Assembly: GCA_963971305.1 (NCBI GenBank)
Contig: OZ020305.1
Span: 5,551,001-5,615,000 of the forward strand
DNA length: 64,000 nt
Origin: Arcuatula senhousia
Taxonomy: Eukaryota; Mollusca; Bivalvia; Mytilida; Mytilidae
Direction of reading: 5' to 3'
In this document: piece after piece, positions 23,301 through 38,300 of the stretch
Position numbering within the stretch: position 1 is the stretch's first letter
How the letters are laid out: each line of letters begins with the position of its first letter
Translations under genes and position numbers: made by a program
Notes under the pieces: model-generated
The model's input: only the letters and a program-made list of their open reading frames with translations
Database searches by the model: none
Told to the model about the DNA's origin: nothing

Positions 23301-26300
23301 CAAAGCGGTGGGTTGAGCAGGGTTTTATGCAAAACCTCCCTCTTCCATTGCGATCTTTTTTTATTTACATATAAATGTATCATATAATATAAACACAATG
23401 AAATTAGCGACAGAGAAATAAATACAAAAAAAACCAACAACCTAATTTGAATAATCACAAATCCGTTTGGACAAACCTGTTTAGAGACCAAATGAGTCGT
23501 GACTAAAAGATGACCGATCACAATATAATGGACTTGTATCAGAGAAAAAATTTCGTCATCTATTTATACTAAAAATATCCTTATTAACTGTTATGTAGAT
23601 TTATTAATTATAGATAAGTTTAGGAAAATTATTAGTTGCATTTGCATTGACAGAAAATAAGGGTGATTTGCTTGAATACTTTTAAAAAATCAAAAGAATT
23701 TGACTGGAGGATCATTCTAATTTCGAGTATATTTTATACCGAAATACAACAATGAAGTTTATATACTCTTTGACGTTGCATTGACGCTGTGCAAGATAAA
23801 AAATTAGTTCATTTTTCAATGAACCAAAATATTTTTACAGTAATTGCCTGACAGTGAGTCAATATGTATATGACGTGGGGCAGCCCCGATATTCCGACAC
23901 CCCGATATTCCGACACACCGTTAGTCCTACACACCATTAGTCCGACACCCCAATAGTCCGACGCTCCGTAAGTCCGACAAACTGAAATCTCACTTCTTTC
24001 ATTCTCAGAAAATTTGGCTAACTCTACTACGAAATACAACAATACTCGTTGCCAAAAAATAGATCTTTAACGAGCATGTACAATTCAAGATAATCCTAAG
24101 TCTATGAAATACTTGTGATAGATCTATTAAGGGTAGGAAATTTTCTGAAATGGAAGTTAAGTAGTTGTAGTTACAACAGCTTTAGGAAAACCGAAATTCA
24201 CAAACATAAAATTTCTTGTGTTCAACAAGGTACAGCATGATGACCACCAGAAATCGGGTCCAATCGATTTTGATTCAGAAAGAACTTTTGACAGAAACAA
24301 ACGTAAAATGTGCTACGGATTAGCTACGGATGCAAAACATATACATTAGTATACATACTTTCATTTCTTTTATTTCGTTTGTAAGAATTTCAAATTGATG
24401 TTTGAAACAATGGTTCGTGTTAGAAGTATCTAAAACACATGCGCCTTGTTTTCTTTAAATTTTAAAACCAAATACACAATCCTGCATATTTAGTCAAAGC
24501 ACTGCCCCGCCTTTTTATTTCAAGTTTCATCAGAGAAACCCCCGATAAAATCAAATGGTTGCTTTCTAAATCATGGTTTATTGGCGGGTGCATTGACAAC
24601 GGTTTCTTGAAATAGAGCAAAGGAATGGACAAATGACAGACCATATATTAACTTTAAAATCAGGTTTCAAATTATAATAACGGAGGATTTTTTTACTACA
24701 ATTAGCACTTTGGATATAAGGCTTAATCTAAGGGAAATATTTGAAATAAATAAACAATAAGACCATAATAAAATGATGATGAAATAAAAAGTGGCTGTTC
24801 GTTTGTTGTTTGTTTTATGTCCAGTCAACAATATTTCAGTCATATGATGAGGACAAAAACTAATTGAAACAACAAATTGAATTGTATAAACCCACCCAGG
24901 AAACAGAACCCATAACACAGACCCATGCATGTATGTTATGCAAAACAAGGGCCAATATACGACCACAAACCAGAAGGAAAACGAACAACTCGCAAAAAAG
25001 ACCAATGTACCCTCAACGCACCATAGGCCTTTGCACCCAGAAAGTGACAAAATCCTTCTCCGAAAATTTTGCACAATTTGGAATCCTTACCTATGGTGAC
25101 CGACAATGAAGAACCCTTACCTGAAATGAGGTCGTACTTGTTTAAACACTTACCATGCAGTGTGGGTAATTTTAGCCAACCCTTACCCGATGTCACACAA
25201 TCAACCCTTATCTGTCGAAAATACAATGATGATTTTGGTTTGATCTACATACACTGAGAGAGAGAAATGGGGGATGGGTAGGAAACAAAGGAAATGTAAA
25301 TTTTGAAGACCACTGAAAAGGGGAGAGGTGGGTAGGGTCAAATTTAGCCTATAGGTGCACTACTTCGCGGTCCACAAAGGGATCTTTTATGTGCATGAAG
25401 CGTGGTCCTCTCTACACACGTTAGCCCTCTATGGTTTGCGGTCAGGTTTTCCGCATTAGAGCCTGACTACTCCGTCATTTATTATGACAGGACTGTCCCA
25501 TTTAACCACCCGGGGCACACATCCAAGTCGCTATATGGGCCAAGCGGCCTGATCCCTATGTCAGGTATCTCAGCGCTCTTTAGTGGACTTTTACCGAAAA
25601 GCTTAGCGATGCTGCGTCCTATTTGCCTCCTGGTCCCGGCACGGGACGATATAAAAAGTGAAATGGAGACACGAAAGCTATAGAGTACAAGATTTTCGAC
25701 TGACAACTGGAAATGGATATTTACCCTAATTCAGTTGCGCGAAAGCATCTGCTCGACACATTTTTAACGTGCTAGAAAATCAAATTTATGGCCTAACAGA
25801 ATTACAAGACTTGTTTACCTAGAACATACACCAATCCCATGCTAGTGTCTATGTGGAAGAGCCATGTGGGTTCCAAGTGGCAAAAAGGCCTGCGGCAGCC
25901 CAGAGTTTGTCGATCAGACGTAAAATTCAGAACCACCAATAAAAAAGTTGTTTTGGGGGGGTTCGGCCCATATTTGAGCTTCAGAAGCACTGTTACGGTG
26001 AAAACACATCAAAAGCATTGAAACATTTAGTTGACATAATTTCATGAGTAAAAAAAAATGGATAAAAGTAATACATTTCACAATTAGTCAGGTATGCTCG
26101 CATTTGCAGTGATGTGAAGGAGACGTGCCATTAGCTCCAGCTTACGGGGTATACATTTCACAATTAGTCAGGTATGCTCGCATTTGCAGTGATGTTTCTG
26201 ATTTTAATGATAAAAACCGTTTTATTACAGAAAAATTGCTAAAACAAGGTTACCGTTACCACAAATTAGTCAAATCTTTTACAAAATTTGCACATAAATA

Positions 26301-29300
26301 TGGACATCTCATCGAAAAATTTGATTGTATACACGTAGATTTCTGATTGTTAAAGGAATATATCATCCTGATTTTTATAGCAATGTAGTTTATAAAGCAC
26401 AAAAATTCAAAAACAACCTTATGGAAATTAAAAACTGGCTTAAAAACCTTTTGGAAAAAAGGATACGAATTCAATGTTTTAGTAAAATCTTTGCATTTGG
26501 TATGTTTTGGCAGAAATATTGATAGCTTGATAGTAACTTTAAAACGTTAAATTTTCGCTTTGTATCTACTGTATTATTTATAAGCACCACAGCGATCAAG
26601 TATGTCGGTTCTGTATGGTGATACAACTCTTAATCATTCATTGTTTTGACGTGGGGTGTCGGATTTAGAACTGATGTATTTGATTCTTTTACATCAATCG
26701 ATAAATGTTTCTTAGCTAGTTGTCAGTAACTTCGAGTGTTCTCAAGAGAGTTCCTCCTTGTCTTGTTGTTTTCGTACAGTATTTTGTCTTAGGTTCTCTC
26801 TTGTTGAATTGAACTTTTGTCGATTGAGTTTTACAGTGTGTTTTATATGTAGCTTTGTGCAAGCTTATCAATAGGGGGAAGGTTGGATCCAAAAAACTAG
26901 TTTAACCCCGCCACATTTTATATGTGCCTGTCCTAAGCCAGGAAACTTTGCCAAAGCCTTTGTTTGTCCTTGTCATTCTATGTTAACTGTTTTATGTCAA
27001 GAATTGAGTCTTTCGTTGATGATTTAGGGATTGGTTTTGATACTTTTGTATTGTATTATAAGTCTTGGGCCAATGCAAGACGGTAAGCAGTGACCTATGG
27101 TCATGTTGAAGACTGCTTGCTGTTTTCCGTTGTGATTTTTTGAATTGCTGTTTGTTTATGTTTGTTGTGTCGCGTACACTTATTCCACATCTCAATATCG
27201 TATATTCTATGGAAGTCTTGTCAACACACTCATTTTAATCCCTTTTTGACCATTTTTCTAAAACGATAGGGTCACCAACATCCAAATGCTATGGGAAGCT
27301 TCCTTTAGTAGATTAAACATTAAAAATAAAAAATTCATAACAGTCCGTCAACATTCACTAGATGATCATAAGTAAAAGCACATAAACCAAATGTGCACAG
27401 ACGACGACATCGCCGTAACATTATTAGATCGAAACATTTTTACGGTCGTATAAAAACTAAACTTAATATTTTAGATCTTTTACTTTTGATTTTGCATTGT
27501 GTTATATACATGCACATGTAATTTTGTGCTTGGATTTTGGTTTAAACTTTGAAAAGATCATCTCTACCAAAATGTATTGATATATGTCAGCGGACAAACA
27601 GTGGTTTCATGCATGATTCATTTAACTAAAAAATTTCAAAACAAATAAATCCTTTAGCACTTAAAATTGTTTGCATAAATTCAAAAGTACGTGCCTACAT
27701 GACGACTATTGTCCTGATGCTGGCCTAAATAACGCAGACAGGACATAAAGCAAATACCTATCAATCGATCAATGATTAAAATTCAAAAAAATATCAAAGA
27801 AATCACAAGTTATGCTACAAAGATTTGCAACAAAAATTCGTTATTTACACTTTATTTTTAAGATTGTGATTAAATTTCTGCATAAAAAGCAATACGGAAA
27901 ACAAATGGAATTCATATTGTCGGACTATCGGTGTGTCGGACTAATGGAGTGTCGGAATATTGGGTTGTCGGACTATCGGGGTGTCGGACTAACGGGGTGT
28001 CGGACTATCGGGGCGATCCCTATGACGTGTATGACAAGATAATATATTTATATTTTAAAATTATTTGTTGTTGTGGATATGTAATATTAAGATTTTAGAA
28101 TGTTTGAGATCAACCAAAGAATAATTACACCGATTGTTTTCATCTTCTAGTGTATTTAGATACCAGTGTTTATAATAGTTTATAAGAGAGATTTGTTTTC
28201 TTGTTGATATAGTTATATTCGTAAAGGAGAGTTCAAGTGGCAAACTTGTGTGCTGTGTTTTTCTATATAGATATGATCTATGTATTTTGAAACGATTATA
28301 TAAAAGCATTCTGAAAGGCATTACATAAAATGCATACCTATATTAAATGAATCTCCAACAATGGCATAAAAGATTTGCCCGATATTTCCTAAGTAGCGAC
28401 TTTGTGCTAAAGGGCGTTTAAAGTTTGGGTCATGAGCCTTAAACAGTAATCGGTAATATCTTGGTGCCATTTTGTCGGCAGCGGTTCCAGATTGTTGACT
28501 GAAAGAAGATGAAAACACAAAAATGATAATAGCATAAATTTGAATGCATTGATTATCAACTGTAGATTAATAAAATTTCTTGTGCAGAAAAAATACATGT
28601 AAATTAAATGTCCTTTCAATTAAAAAGGATCACTCCACAGGAAAATGCAACATAACTGATACATTTCTGTTAGGATAATATGCGTTTACTAATAAAAGTA
28701 TGAAAATAATGAAATGATGCTTGTATTAAAAGAACATTGCATATCATAATGTACCTTGTCAATTACTAGTATTATTTTTTTTTGTACCTAAAGCCAAGGC
28801 TTTTTGATGTCTTGACTTCTACCTTGGTGCATGCAAAATAAATTTTTTTGTCTTACGATTTCCAGAGATCTGTATTTCTGTGATAAAGCCATGGTCCCTT
28901 AATTATTTTGATGTACGTAGTTTCTCCAGTGTCTCTGTACGTTTCATTTGTAGAATGTCCGTCACAGTTTGTAGTGTGTACCCTTATCATAGCCGATTCA
29001 TCTGGAAAGCTTTTGATGTAGTATGCACCTACAAAGATTGTCATGGCATGAATTTTTTCTTCTTTAAAAAAAGTGTTTAAACAAAGACAGGCTGTTACTA
29101 AGGGATATAACGTTAGACGATAAGCCTACGGTTTGACATGACAAATATTTAGATTTTTCTGGGAAGAATTCTACAAAAAGACTAATTGTTATGGCATTTT
29201 ATTATATAGATATAGGTGAAATATCGTGATTTCCGAGTTAGATTTTCACGGAGTTAATTACAGGATTTATCTAACTCGCGTGCGAATTTATCTAACCCTA

Positions 29301-32300
29301 GCTCGTGAAGTTTCCCGCGAAAAAAAAACGTAACATAGATTAGTGCGCAATACACAATTCATCAATCAATAACTTCTTTCGTAGCATTATTTTGATGATC
29401 TATTAGTCTTAAATTATCTATATAATAGATAGTATAACTAATTTGAGGTGACGATATCAATTTTAATGTCACTCGTGTCAAATAACGCTAGGGGATTCAA
29501 CTCGTGCGCGGAACTTGTTGAATCCTGGCGTTATTCGAGACTCGTGACATTTAATTGATATTTGCCCCCCCCCCCCTCATTAGTTATACTATAAGTATTT
29601 TATACAAAAACAAGAAAAAAGTACACGAACCAATGTGCTTAAGATACCCTGGAAACAGATTTATTTGTTTTGATCTTAAGCGTATTTCTAAAATCCTACC
29701 TTCCCTAGAAGTTTGTAAAGTGACGCTTACAGGGCAAAATGGCGTCAGACCAATGGTCGATGACGTCACGTTTTCAATAGAGAAAGGCTCAAGATGGCTG
29801 ATTAACGTGTGTACTTCCTTTGTAAACGACACCAGATGGAGCCTGTATCTTCTCCCAGAACACGTGTGTAACTTGGGAACGTTATTCCCACTGAACCCGT
29901 TTATACCTGAAACAGATCAAGAATATTTTGGTCCTTGCTTCCTAATATGCTGAATTGTACTTGATGGGTTATTTTGTTATTTTCTAGAATTTTATTTTCT
30001 TATACATAAGTCATTTTAATATTCCAACTAAAGAAGCTTTTTTTCAAGTTTTTTTTCGTTGTTATTATTAAAATACAACTTGGGTTATTCTCTGTTCTGT
30101 AAATGGCAATACAATCGTTTGATTATCATAATAAAAAATGTTTATGGAATGTAAAACAATCTTTAAAAAGTATCTACAATGGGTCTCAAACAATCACTCA
30201 ATAAAAATCTTTCTTTTAGAAAAATTTTACATATTGTGAGCATTTATTTTTATTTGGTATCACACATATTGAGGAAGATTTGAAAAGGGCACACCCATTA
30301 AACATGCTAATTGTCGTTTGAATGAACATACCAATGGCATATTTAGTATCTTCGTTCAGATAAATAAAGAAGTCTTCTAGGCTTTGCTGAAAGAAAAAAA
30401 ATTAATTCATAAGTCAATGTTTCACCAAGTGAAAAAAAAATGAACGCATGTGTAAATGCATATATGTACAAAATGAATAATATACTTGCAGTACTACATC
30501 ATAACTGTATACATGTATATAGTTAACAACAAGGATCCAAGAAAAATAGCCAAACACAGACAGTCAATTATGATTATTAAGGTAAATGAACAATGCAATA
30601 CCGGTAGGCCTTGCATTTCGAATAACAAGAGGCTCCCAGGAGCCTGAATCGCTAACCTGGTCTTAATGACAACCCTTTGAAGACTTTTGTATAGCTAAAT
30701 GAGCTGAATGTTTAAGCAATAAAAAGCTTTTTTCTATCTGCAATAGTTTTCATTCCAAAGCAAAAAACACTATTTTTCACCTTTAAAGGGCCATAACCCC
30801 TTAAAGGGGTCATCTGACAACTTCGACCCTAACAAGACTTTTGTAGAGCTAATTAAGCTGAACATTTAAGCTAGCAACATCTTTTCTCTATCTGCAAAAG
30901 TTTTCTTTCTTTAGGCCAAGAACACTATTTTTTGCCTTTAAGGGGCCCTAACCACTATAAGGGGTCATCTGGCAACTTTGACCCTATGGAAACTTTTGTA
31001 GAGCTAAATGAGCTGAACATTTAAGCAAGCAACAACTTTTCTCTATCTGCAATAGTTTTCATTCCATAGGCCAAAAACACTATTTTTTGCCGTTAAGGGG
31101 CTGTAACCCCTATAGGGGGTCATCTGACAACTTCGACCATATGGAGACTTGTGTAGAGCTAAATGAGCTGAACATTTAAGCAAGCAACAGCTTTTCTCTA
31201 TCTGCAATAGTTTTCATTCTACAGGCCAAAAACTCTATTTTTTGCCTTTAAGGGGCCATAACCCCTATAAGGGGTCATCTGACAACTTTGACCCTATGGA
31301 GACTTTTGTAGAGCTAACTGAGCTGAACATTTAAGCAAGCAACAGCTTCTCTCTATCTGCAATAGTTTTCATTCCATAGGCCAAAAACATGAAAAAATGC
31401 TATTTTCCACCTTAAAGGGGCCGTAACTCACATAAGGGGTCATCTGACAACTTCGACTCAATGGAGACCTTTGTAGAGCTTTTGATGCTGAAGCAGTAGC
31501 GTGCATCAGATTTCATCTATCTCTTATACTTTTTGATTTACAAGCCAAAAACAGTAGTCTGACCCCCCTGGTCTATTTTTAGCAACGGCGGCCATGTTTT
31601 TCGACGAATCAAAAATCCCCACATCAGTACTGTGGGGGATACCCTTAAGTACCACCAGACCAAATTTGGTTTGAATCTGTGCAGCCGTTTTAGAGGAGAA
31701 GAAGTTTGAAGAAAAGTTAACGACGACGACGACGATGGACGACGACGACGACGGACGCCAAGTGATGGCAATAGCTCACCTGGCCTTTGGCCAGGTGAGC
31801 TAAAAAGGAGATTTGAGCCAGATCTTTTGACATTTAATATTTTTTTACATTTAAGGGCATGTAACTTTATCTTCGGTTTAAGTTCAGGAAAGACTTAGAT
31901 GCACGATATCTCTTTTAGGAACTCAAAACTACCTGCTTTAAGCTGTTAAGAGTATTCTCTCGGCACACCACAATCGGCCCAACTAAATCTAGACGTTCGT
32001 GAATATTTGCTGTGGAATAGAACTTTTGAATACAAGGCTCATCTTTGTTCCCAGGGCCAAGGTGACTGGGTACAAACCAGTAGTATGTTCTTTTCTCTCC
32101 AGGTGCCGTGACAACCCTCCCTACGAATTGATCAACAATATGCAAGCAAATAAAATGTTCATTGGAAAAATAAGCAAATTTTGTACATTACAATAAATTA
32201 CAATAACGAGTTGTACGCGGGGTTTTACGTTTTAGGACACTGGTTGCTAAACATACTTTAATGCAAATAGATCCAATAAAATGTATGCTCTCTTAGAATT

Positions 32301-35300
32301 ACAAAAATTAAATCTACTTTCACTTGAGCATTGGCACTTGAACAAACTAAACCTTAAAATTCTCAATTTGGTTTATATATATGGTTTAGATTTAGCACTC
32401 GAGTGCTCTAACTTACTATTGGGGCTTCTTCCATCGTTGTAGACGAGCCCTTCATACTCTTTGCTTGTTCTCAGTCCACTAGGTGTTATCACAAGGCTAG
32501 TATTTAATTTGTTGTAAAAGACAATCTTGAGAACATCCCCAACTTCAGCACGAATCAGAGGTCCAACGGCCCCAAGGTATGACGTAGATTTATCTCTAGT
32601 ATGTTTTTCTTTAAATGTTCTGTCTCTATATTCCACAAATATTTGTCTACAAGTACAACAATTTAATTTACTAAATTTTGTTCATCTAGGAGTTTTTTAG
32701 TCATCGAAAAACATAAAAAGAATAAAGTGCTTCTGAAGGGTATTCCGTATTCCGTTGTTGTTTGCTTCAACACACACTTGTCAAGTTGTCAACGACTTTT
32801 ACTTACAAATTTACAACCCTTATTTGATGGCAAAGACTCGCCATTCAATCTTTAAAAAAAAAAACTCGTGGTAATATCAAATGACTCGAAATTACTCGTA
32901 TATTCAACTCGGGAAAAACTCTCAGATAATTTCTTTCACGATTTGTTTGCGAGTGGGTTTCCTTTCCAATATGCATTCAAGTCGAAAAAGGTATCGTAAG
33001 TACACGGTAACTTGCTTGTGGTCACAACGCAACAACTACTCTCGCGGCATATTGATGCAAGTTTGTAATATTTAGAAAGAGTCCAGAAATGGTTTGCAGA
33101 ATGAATTGACGTTACTTGTAAAACTTCACAGTTATTGTTCACATTCATAACAACTTGACCGAAAATCTTCTTTGTGTGAAGGGGGTACTATAAGATAAAT
33201 ACAAAACTATGACAACCAACATCTGTCAGTTGAAAGCAGTAATTTGGCTATGGAATTATCAAGCAATAATTCACAATTTGATCCACATAACTTTAAGCTT
33301 TCTATGCTAACCTCTTGGTTCCTAACCAGTCTGCCTCTTCTGCAGCTATGAAGTAACTTCTCATCTTACCGGCGGCATCAACAGTTGGTCTCGTTGAACC
33401 ACAGTCTCTAACGGTTACTAAGGCTTGCATTCCAGCTACATCAAAGCACAAAAACCATACAATTAATGAACCGTCCATCAATCTAGGTTTTACGGCAAAT
33501 TGACTTTGTGTAATGGACTCTTGCACATTTATTTGAATACCAAATGTATACCAAAGAGTCTCGTAGACCCCAAATATGACCTGGTTAATTGTCTAGTTAT
33601 AAAAATTCAGAATTAAACAAAATCGAGTGATTAAACTGTTAAAAATGTTGAGAAAAATATTCAAAAATCCTGTATTTTAACTTCAATGACCAAATCTTCA
33701 AACAATAGTAGTTGAAACGCTGTGGTAAAAAGAAGCATCAATGGGGCTTTGAAATGTCAGAAGATAAAGGAAAGACAAAACCACTTGACACTGCAGTAAT
33801 ACCAAAAACAACAACACAAGAACACATACTAGTATAACAAAACACGCAATACGATTCAAAGTTAAAATGATCCGAGAAAGAACTCAGGTGTTCCAGAAAG
33901 GTAGACGATAAAGAGATATGGAATAAGTGTACGCGACACAACCAACATTAAAGAAACGGCAATTTAAAAAATCACAATGGAAAACAGCCAGCAGTCTTCA
34001 ACATGACCAGAGGTAACTGCTCGCCGTCTTGCATTGGCCCAAGACTAAAAATACAAAACATAAGATTCAAACAAATCCCTAGAATATCAAAGAAAGACCC
34101 ATTTCTGGACATAAAACAAAAAAACAGATAGTAGACAGGGACAAACAAAAGCTTTGACAAGGATTCCTGGCTTAGGACAGGCACATATAAAATGTGGCGG
34201 GGTTAAACTAGATTTTTGGGCCCTACCTTCCCCCTATTGTTTATCTTGTACAAAGCACAAAAAATAACACACTTTAAAAATCAAATCGATAAAAGTTCAA
34301 TTCACCAAGACAGAACCTGAGACAAGAGTACTATACGATAACAACGAAACGTAAAGGAACTCCCTTGAGAACACTGGCAGTTATCGATTGATGTAACAAA
34401 ATCAAACATATCGATTCTAAATCCAACATAACACTTCAAACAACAAATGATTTAGTATTATATCATCATACAAAACCGACATTTTTGATCGCTGTAATGC
34501 TTCGAAACAATACAATAGTCAAAAAGTAAAAGATTAATGTTTTAGAGTTACTATCAAATTATCAATATTTCTACCAAAAAACACCAAATTTAAAATTTTT
34601 ACTATTACTTCAAACTTGTATCCTTTCTTTAATAAGTTTTTAAGCCAAATTACTATGTCAAGAGGATTGTTTTTGAATTTACGTGCCTTATAAACAACAT
34701 TTCCATAGAATTCGGGATGTGATATTCCTTTTACTGTCAAAAAAACGACGTGTACAGTTAAATTTTTCAATAAGATAGCCATATTTATGAACGAATTTAG
34801 TAAAAGATTCTATGGTTAAAATCTTTAACACAATTAAGATAATTTTCAAAACAAAAATTACTTTTAAACTTCAAATACGTAGAAAGCTTTCCATAGAAAA
34901 GCATTGAGCAGATTTAGAATTTCTGCACATAGATTACAAATTGAATCTGGCCGGTTTACTGATACATGTACTACTAGATCCCAAAGAATTTGTAATAAAT
35001 GTTCATCCGGAGATATTGAAGATGAAATTCATTTCTTATGCTCGTGTCAATTTTTGAAAGTCAAAAGAGCTGATTTATGTAATTTGGTCTCAAACAAATA
35101 TCATAATTTTTCAAATCTAAACACTCTTAATAAATTCATTTTTTTACTTAGTTTGGAAGACACTCAGGTTTTAACTGTTGTAGCTAGAATTATCATTGAC
35201 AGTAACATTTAATAAAAGGTGTGATTTTTGAAAATGGATGTTATAAATTGGATATTATTCTATGTTTTATGTGTAAGTTGATTGTATTTGTTAAACTATC

Positions 35301-38300
35301 AATTATGTTCTTTCTCTCATTGTTGTAATCTCTTATTGCTCCTCGTGGGCTCCTGATCTGGAATAAAATGATGTTTATGTTTATGTTTATAACAAAACTG
35401 CATCTGTACTCATGAAGATGCAAAGAGGTACCAATGGGGTACTTGAATGTCAGAAGTCCGAAAAGGCAGAGACAAAAAAACAGTAACACGAACAAAAGAA
35501 CAGCAGGAAAAGCAAACAACAAAAAGACACAAAAAACAACCGAATAGCCATCAACAAAGCAAACTCAAGATGCTGCGAAATTCATCGCGTTCTCCATAAA
35601 AGTAAACAGTTCATGAGTGGTTTCTGAAGAAAAAACAACAACCGAGGATCTTTAGTTAAATAGCAATTACAAAGAACATAGAAAAATTCAAAACTAGTAA
35701 CATATAATATTTCAAAGAATATCTAAAGGTAGACGTTTGTCAGAATTAAGCATTTAAGCAAAATTTATACCTGAAATGTGTTTCTTAGATGTCGATGTCA
35801 ATAGCCATGTTCCAGGTTCTGCTCCAATGATTTCGACAGTAACCGACACGCCTGAGTAAAGAGGTAGAACATCTCGACTAAAAACAAGAACACAAGAACG
35901 TTAAAAAGCTTTTGTTATATAGAAATATCCGAATGTTTTAACTAATAAGTCTTAGAGCATAAAAAACTTGAATAAAAAGTGCCAAATTTTCAATTACCAA
36001 TATAAGATGTGAAAAAAGCATAATGTAATACCACGTTTATCAAACAAGTTCTTCGTCTACCCCGTTTTGGATTCTATTATCTACAGATACTCAGTAATTC
36101 ATCCGTAAAATTAGAACAAATTTGCTACCGTTTCTCCCTGACAGTAAAGCTGTGTCCACTAAGACGGATACCATGAACATCGCTCGACTCGCTCAATGAG
36201 CCCACATGGACACGGGTTGAAGCTCCTAGACAAATGGTCAAGTTCAGTAGATTTCCATACACGTAGCCATTAATAGAATGCATCTTATTCCCCTCATTTA
36301 CAGAGGCGTTGGAGGCAGAAACGGGATTTTCATTTTCATCGTTGATCCCGAAAAACAGAAACAAATCTTCGGTTGCTATTGGGTTGATGTCTTTCTTTTC
36401 TAGAAAAGAGAAAATGATGCTAACTTACCTAATAAATTCTGTTGCATTTTCATGGCATTGTTTCAACACATTGAGCTACATAGTATTTTAGGAGCTATTT
36501 TAGGAGAAGACCACGTTAGTTGGTATAACTTGTGTCTCATCCTTTTTGTTAATTATATGTATTCATGTATTAGCAAATAAAATATGTTTAAACTAAACTA
36601 GTTAGTATGCATTAATTTCTGCATAATTTTATGCAATTTTGACATTTAACCTTAAACATGATTTAAAATTTCAATTATTAAGCTCTTTCAATTTTTATTC
36701 GTATGATTTTCATGGCATGAACATTTTCGGCCATTTCGACCAAAATGACGTAAAATATTCTTCGCACGAAACTCGTATGTATTGTTGCATATATATATAT
36801 ATATGTCGATCGTTTTAACTAATAAGTAAGTTCAAACGCAAACAAGGTTTAAATATGAAAACGCCGTCTTGTAAAGCTGTGTACTAATAATAAGCCTTCA
36901 TTCATTTACTTGCTAAGAAAAATTAAACGTTATAGGAAGAATCAGAAGGGTTAGCTTTTAAATTGGTCAGTGCATGATATAACTGAACAGACATGTAATA
37001 GCACGGACACACAGCGGTCACCCATAACACTATTTACTCCTGCTTTTCAAGTAGAATACAAAGAATTACAATATCTTACTTGCACACACTCGAATAAAAC
37101 CCACGAGTCCGGCATTGACATCCCTGATGTAGTCCACGTCAGAGTGATATAGATGAGAGACACACCCTGTACCCATTGGAGGACCGCTCTCCTCTGTTAT
37201 ATTCCAGGTGTAGCGATGTGTATCACCAGGACTCACACCTGAATATGCATCATAAGCACTACCTGGTAAAATAAAAAGTTACAGATCAAAACTCCAACAA
37301 AGATCCAGGCAATTAATTTAGCTACGCCTGACGCGTGTTTCGTCAATTCAAGACTCATCAGAGGCACTCTAACCAATAGATTAAGAATGTCTAGCAAATA
37401 AAACAAAAATGATATTGCTACAGGTATAATTGTTAGCAAAATGCATGTCAGTCAATGCTTCCTAAAAATACCAATAGACGAACATTAGGTGTGGAATTTA
37501 TAAGCGGCAATTAAGAAAAATCCACAATGAAAGACGGTCAACAGTCTTCAACGTGGCCAGCGGTCGCTGCTCGCTGTCTTGCATCGGCGAAAGATTAAAA
37601 ATATAAAACAATTTATACCAATCCCCATATTTTCAACGAATGACCCATTTCTGGACAAAGAACAAAGAACAAATAGTTGACAGGTACAAACAAAAGCTAT
37701 GACAAGGATTCCTGGATTAGGCCAGGCACACATAAAATATGGCGGGGTCAAACTAGTTTTTTGGACCAACCTTCCCACCATTTTTAGTCTTGAACAGAGC
37801 AAAAAAATAACACATGATAAAAATCAAATCGATTAAAATTATTTTATTATTAAAGTTCAATTCAACGCGAGAGAGCCTGAATCAAAGACTTCAAGTATAA
37901 AACAAGACGTAGAGGCACTATCTGAGAACACTTTGAAGTTTCTGACAACTAGCTAAGAAACATTTATCAACTGGTGTAATAAACGCGTCGATTCTAGACC
38001 TGGCACAAGACTTCAAAGGATTTAGTTTTCTATCATCACACAAAAGCGACATATTTGAAAGGTCTTCGTGAAAAAGCTTGAATCGGCATCTTTTTTTTTG
38101 CAATAACAAAATAATAAAGAAGATAATGAGATGTGTAATAATAAAGTTTACACTACACAACCTACAATATAAACGACAATTAAAATAAAATAAACAATGG
38201 AAAACAACCAGCAGCCTTCAATGTGACCAGTGGTCGCTTCTCGCTGTTTTTCAATTGGCGCTGGATTGAAAATAAACTACAAAATTAACATAAATTCGAC

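Noticed and set aside
24462..24644. Minus-strand peptide with KPLSMHPPINHD, resembling an HPHG copper loop
   Set aside because: Its phase does not fit between exons 12 and 13, no matching donor/acceptor pair was found, and exons 12 and 13 already join in frame without it.
22961..28337. A missing cupredoxin exon between exons 12 and 13
   Set aside because: First suspected because the TTTTCAG acceptor gave a phase clash. Using the upstream CTAAG acceptor removes the clash and aligns with exon 7, so no extra exon is required.
29555..29953. Plus-strand open frame of 132 codons
   Set aside because: It overlaps cupredoxin exon 10, which is supported by phase and family pattern on the minus strand, and has no recognisable domain.
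30681..31500. Regular 157-bp repeats considered as CRISPR-like or satellite arrays
   Set aside because: Units are long, diverged and contiguous without unique spacers, and the same structure recurs as a dispersed repeat in a eukaryotic genome.
31722..31753. (GAC)n run as a coding poly-Asp or poly-Arg tract
   Set aside because: It is part of the family D repeat end and not in any supported frame.
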